From the NCBI GenBank assembly GCA_021836125.1, contig JAKBJF010000001.1, forward strand, positions 93,363-157,362: 64,000 bases of DNA, written 5' to 3'. The notes under the pieces were generated by a model, which worked only from the letters and a program-made list of their open reading frames with translations, ran no database searches and was not told the DNA's origin. This DNA comes from Nanobdellota archaeon. GTDB taxonomy: Archaea > Nanobdellota > Nanobdellia > Parvarchaeales > Parvarchaeaceae. This document shows, one piece after another, positions 61,544 through 64,000 of this stretch (its first letter is position 1; every line of letters begins with the position of its first letter). The position numbers and the translations under genes are program-made.

Positions 61544-62816
61544 CTTTAAAAAGTTTATAAAAGATTTAACAATAATCTGGTACGGACCGATTTATTCTCC
61601 CACAGGATACGGACAAGTTTCTAGAAACTACATTATTGGGTTAGCAAAGGAAGGCATAAATGTAAGAGTTATACCAGCAAATAGAGATGAAATAGAAAAA
61701 ATTGATAAGAAAGAAGTTGACATTTTGAAAAGACTCGAAAATTCTAAATTAACTACTTTAAGAATTTTATGCGTGAATAGCGAACCGGACTTATGGCCGC
61801 TAATTAAAACAAGGAACGTATCTTTTATCATTGGAGTAACAATATTTGAATCAGACGGGATACCGAAGAGGTGGGTAAACGTTTGTAATAGCAAGTCAGT
61901 GGATAGAATCTGGCTTCCAACTAAATTTAATATAGCGAGTTTTATTAATTCTGGCGTAAAAAAAGAAAAATTGGCGTTAGTACCATATGGAATAGATCCA
62001 ATAAAGTATCCACCGAAAAGAACTAAATTAACAAAAAAACCTTTCAGTTTTCTTTATATAGCAGATTTTCGTCCAAGAAAGAATGTTGAACAGCTAATAA
62101 CTGCATTTAGTAAAGAGTTTTCTAATAACAAAAATGTTGAATTGCATTTACACTTGACATCAAAAGAAAAGGACATTATCGGATATTTAAGATCAAAAGG
62201 CTTTAATAACATTCCCGCAAACATAAAAATCGACACGCAAAAACTAAATTACGCCGAAATTAAGGATTTAATTGCATCTTCAGGTGCGTACATAACAGTT
62301 GATAGAGCAAATGGTTGGGGTATGCCTGCGATGGAGGCAATGGCGTTGCGCGTGCCGGCAATAACAATAAACTGGAGTGGCAGCACTGAGTTTATGAAAG
62401 ATTACAACAGTTTTCTTATAGAACCAACTGGCTTAGAAAAGGCAAATGAAGAGATCGTTTTAGATAATCCACTGTATATAAATCAGAATTTTGCTAATGT
62501 ATCAGTAAGTAAAATACAGAATATAATGCGGGAAGTTTATTCAAACAAAGTAAAGAGAGAAATTATAGCGATTAATGGGCATAACACAATTGTTAAAGAT
62601 TTTAATGATCATAAAATAAACAGCATAATATTAAACGATCTGAAACAGATAAAAGGCTTAAGAAGATTCGATTCCGATTTTTCTTTGACTATAAATAATA
62701 GGACAATTTACAAGCTTTACAGATACTTTTCTAATAATATAAACTACTTAATTACATTCAGGAATTTTAAACTTGTCAAAAAAACAATTAAAAATGTTAT
62801 GGCTATATTAAAATAA
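61524..62816 (+). CDS. GT4-like glycosyltransferase
   Basis: The 430-aa enzyme has IIWYGPIYSPTGYGQVSRNYI at its start (loop over the acceptor, split at Gly for reading), SFLYIADFRPRKNVEQLI, and RANGWGMPAMEAMALRVPAI with the EAM variant of the donor site. A helical C-terminal extension of about 90 residues is not typical. It overlaps the ColD-like gene by 20 nt, so gmd, colD and this gene form one translational unit. It is the best candidate for transferring the deoxysugar they make. Confidence 0.85.
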   Translation: MNFSENNFKKFIKDLTIIWYGPIYSPTGYGQVSRNYIIGLAKEGINVRVIPANRDEIEKIDKKEVDILKRLENSKLTTLRILCVNSEPDLWPLIKTRNVSFIIGVTIFESDGIPKRWVNVCNSKSVDRIWLPTKFNIASFINSGVKKEKLALVPYGIDPIKYPPKRTKLTKKPFSFLYIADFRPRKNVEQLITAFSKEFSNNKNVELHLHLTSKEKDIIGYLRSKGFNNIPANIKIDTQKLNYAEIKDLIASSGAYITVDRANGWGMPAMEAMALRVPAITINWSGSTEFMKDYNSFLIEPTGLEKANEEIVLDNPLYINQNFANVSVSKIQNIMREVYSNKVKREIIAINGHNTIVKDFNDHKINSIILNDLKQIKGLRRFDSDFSLTINNRTIYKLYRYFSNNINYLITFRNFKLVKKTIKNVMAILK

Positions 62817-63071
62817 TTATTTATCTGTTTTTATTATAAACTTAAGCGTAGAACTTTTCTACGTATTACTCTTATAAGGTAGATATCATAGTCTTAATTC
62901 TAAAAATTTTAACATCTACAAAAGATTTTTCGTGTTAAAATACCTACAATAGCAAAACTTAATAACGTAAGTAATGATTCTTTCATTTTACCGAAGTTAT
63001 TTCTATAACGGCGTATATTGTCCAAGTCAAACCTTAAAACTATTAATATAAACTTTGACCAATAAAATTGC
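62817..63071. other. Intergenic, no gene seen
   Basis: The stretch is AT-rich. A short imperfect hairpin about 62848-62868 (AGAACTTTTCTACG region) may end the preceding transcript. attaatataaac near 63041 is a TATA candidate about 27 nt before the ATG at 63072. Confidence 0.4.
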
Positions 63072-64000
63072 ATGCTTTACAATAGCGTGATAAGATCAAG
63101 GGCACCGTTGCGAATAAGTTTCGCGGGTGGCGGTACTGATATTAAAGAGTACGCGAATAAATACGGCGGGGCTGTTACTTCAGCTACAATCGGAAAATAT
63201 GCCTATACTACGTTAAAGCCAAACGAATCTAGCAGAAATTTTAGGATAATACAGGAAAGTATGAATATAGACTACTCTGGTACATTAGACGGTCTGTCGG
63301 AAAATTCGCAAGATATAAGGTTCTTTAATAGCATCACAAGGCACTTTTCGCCGAAGAGCGGTTTCGAATTAAATACCCATACAGATGTAAGGTATGGTTC
63401 AGGTTTGGGAGCTTCGTCTACTATGATAGTTTCATTGGTGGGCGCTTTTGATAGGTGGTTGAATCTGCAAATGGATCAATATGAAGTAGCCAAAACTGCT
63501 TACAAGATAGAAAGAGTAGATCTTGGCATAGAAGGCGGTATGCAGGACCAATATGCCGCGGCATTTGGCGGCTTCAATTTTATAGAGTTTAAAAAAGGTA
63601 AAAATGGAGAGGATGGTGACGTAGTAGTTAATCAAATGCGCTTAAAACAAGCTACAATAGACGAATTACAGTTCAGACTTCTTATGGTGCATACGGGCGC
63701 CACTAGAAATTCGGGAGATATAATACACAAGCAAAAAGCGACAATGTCTAAAGAGGAAACCATTGAACATTATCGCGAGTTATCAAAATTGGCAGTAGAG
63801 ATTAAAGATTCATTGTACAGAGACAAGTTAAGCGATTTTGGCTCTCTTCTCGCTGAAGAGTGGGAACACAAAAAGATGCTGTCCGCTGGAATAACAAACA
63901 AATCAGTGGATAAGTTATTTGAGATTGCGAATGCGAGCGGTTCGCTCGGCGGAAAACTTTTGGGGGCAGGCGGCGGCGGAATCTTAGCATCTTCATATAT
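63072..64000 (+). CDS. GHMP-family sugar kinase (HddA-like), cut by the window end
   Basis: The visible 309 residues start MLYNSVIRSRAPLRISFAGG. RAPLRISFAGGGTDI, GGAVTSATIGKYAYTTL, VRYGSGLGASSTMIVSL (the GLGSS ATP loop as GLGASS) and LLGAGGGGILAS match D-glycero-D-manno-heptose 7-phosphate kinases and related sugar kinases. Fucose and other sugar kinases of this branch are alternatives. Family length is about 320-345, so little is missing. No other heptose genes are in the window. Confidence 0.9.
   Translation, partial: MLYNSVIRSRAPLRISFAGGGTDIKEYANKYGGAVTSATIGKYAYTTLKPNESSRNFRIIQESMNIDYSGTLDGLSENSQDIRFFNSITRHFSPKSGFELNTHTDVRYGSGLGASSTMIVSLVGAFDRWLNLQMDQYEVAKTAYKIERVDLGIEGGMQDQYAAAFGGFNFIEFKKGKNGEDGDVVVNQMRLKQATIDELQFRLLMVHTGATRNSGDIIHKQKATMSKEETIEHYRELSKLAVEIKDSLYRDKLSDFGSLLAEEWEHKKMLSAGITNKSVDKLFEIANASGSLGGKLLGAGGGGILASSY

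Noticed and set aside
1..64000. CRISPR array or cas genes
   Set aside because: No regularly spaced direct repeats and no Cas-like protein were seen; the 37-bp copies are kilobases apart.

Overview
The window is archaeal. The evidence is an A-type (V-like) ATP synthase operon, Spt5 plus uL11, an archaeal-type AspRS, an HX4-free 13-nt intron in a tRNA-Lys at position 37/38, an eS26-like ribosomal protein, and many genes with a TATA box about 25 nt before the start codon (leaderless). Compact overlapping genes, coiled-coil and orphan genes and a surface-glycan emphasis would fit a small-genome DPANN lineage such as Micrarchaeota, but that placement is inference; no rRNA is present to settle it.

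Layout. 0-6.4 kb: a pair of M16 peptidases, an AlkD-like protein, and a cysS-orphan-sppA operon. 6.4-19 kb: an accessory island. It holds a rhomboid-like protein and a DUF929 thioredoxin-like protein, an RHH/mini-ATPase fusion, a DDE insertion sequence, a 59-aa membrane protein, a tRNA-like element without a D arm, a ParB-like protein, two DNA methyltransferases of different classes, a TdeIII/MjaII-type restriction enzyme, and a protein made of three tandem HTH units. A 37-bp repeat recurs in this island. One copy lies upstream of the three-HTH gene, one upstream of its broken copy and one alone; a fragment lies beside tRNA-Val at 31.2 kb. 19-27 kb: an MFS carrier, an NTase-like protein, a glycosyltransferase, UDP-sulfoquinovose synthase with GalU, and Spt5-uL11 bracketed by two DedA paralogues. 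27-31 kb: a Tad/type IV pilus motor and two membrane platform proteins between tRNA-Lys and tRNA-Val.

31-46 kb: an acetyltransferase, a methyltransferase, small proteins and an Lrp regulator divergent from the complete ATP synthase operon H-I-K-E-C-F-A-B-D. Subunit A carries a 524-aa intein in its P-loop whose endonuclease motifs appear dead. Several orphan coiled-coil genes follow. 46-50 kb: a flippase-like membrane domain fused to a glycosyltransferase, a second glycosyltransferase, and aspS. 51-56 kb: an AAA ATPase, an alanyl-tRNA editing protein, family-4 uracil-DNA glycosylase, a HIT protein, a frameshifted HEPN gene and tmk. 56-64 kb: sugar-nucleotide and glycan genes (glycosyltransferases, two SDR epimerase/decarboxylase-like enzymes, Gmd, a His-type ColD-like dehydratase and a sugar kinase cut by the window end).

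Working together: the glycan genes suggest decorated surface glycoconjugates with sulfoquinovose and perhaps a 3,6-dideoxyhexose. UDP-glucose from GalU would feed the sulfoquinovose synthase; Gmd followed directly by the ColD-like enzyme predicts a GDP-4-keto-3,6-dideoxymannose route. The strongest leads are that pathway, the endonuclease-dead intein, the three-HTH/repeat system, the D-armless tRNA-like element and the RHH/mini-ATPase fusion.
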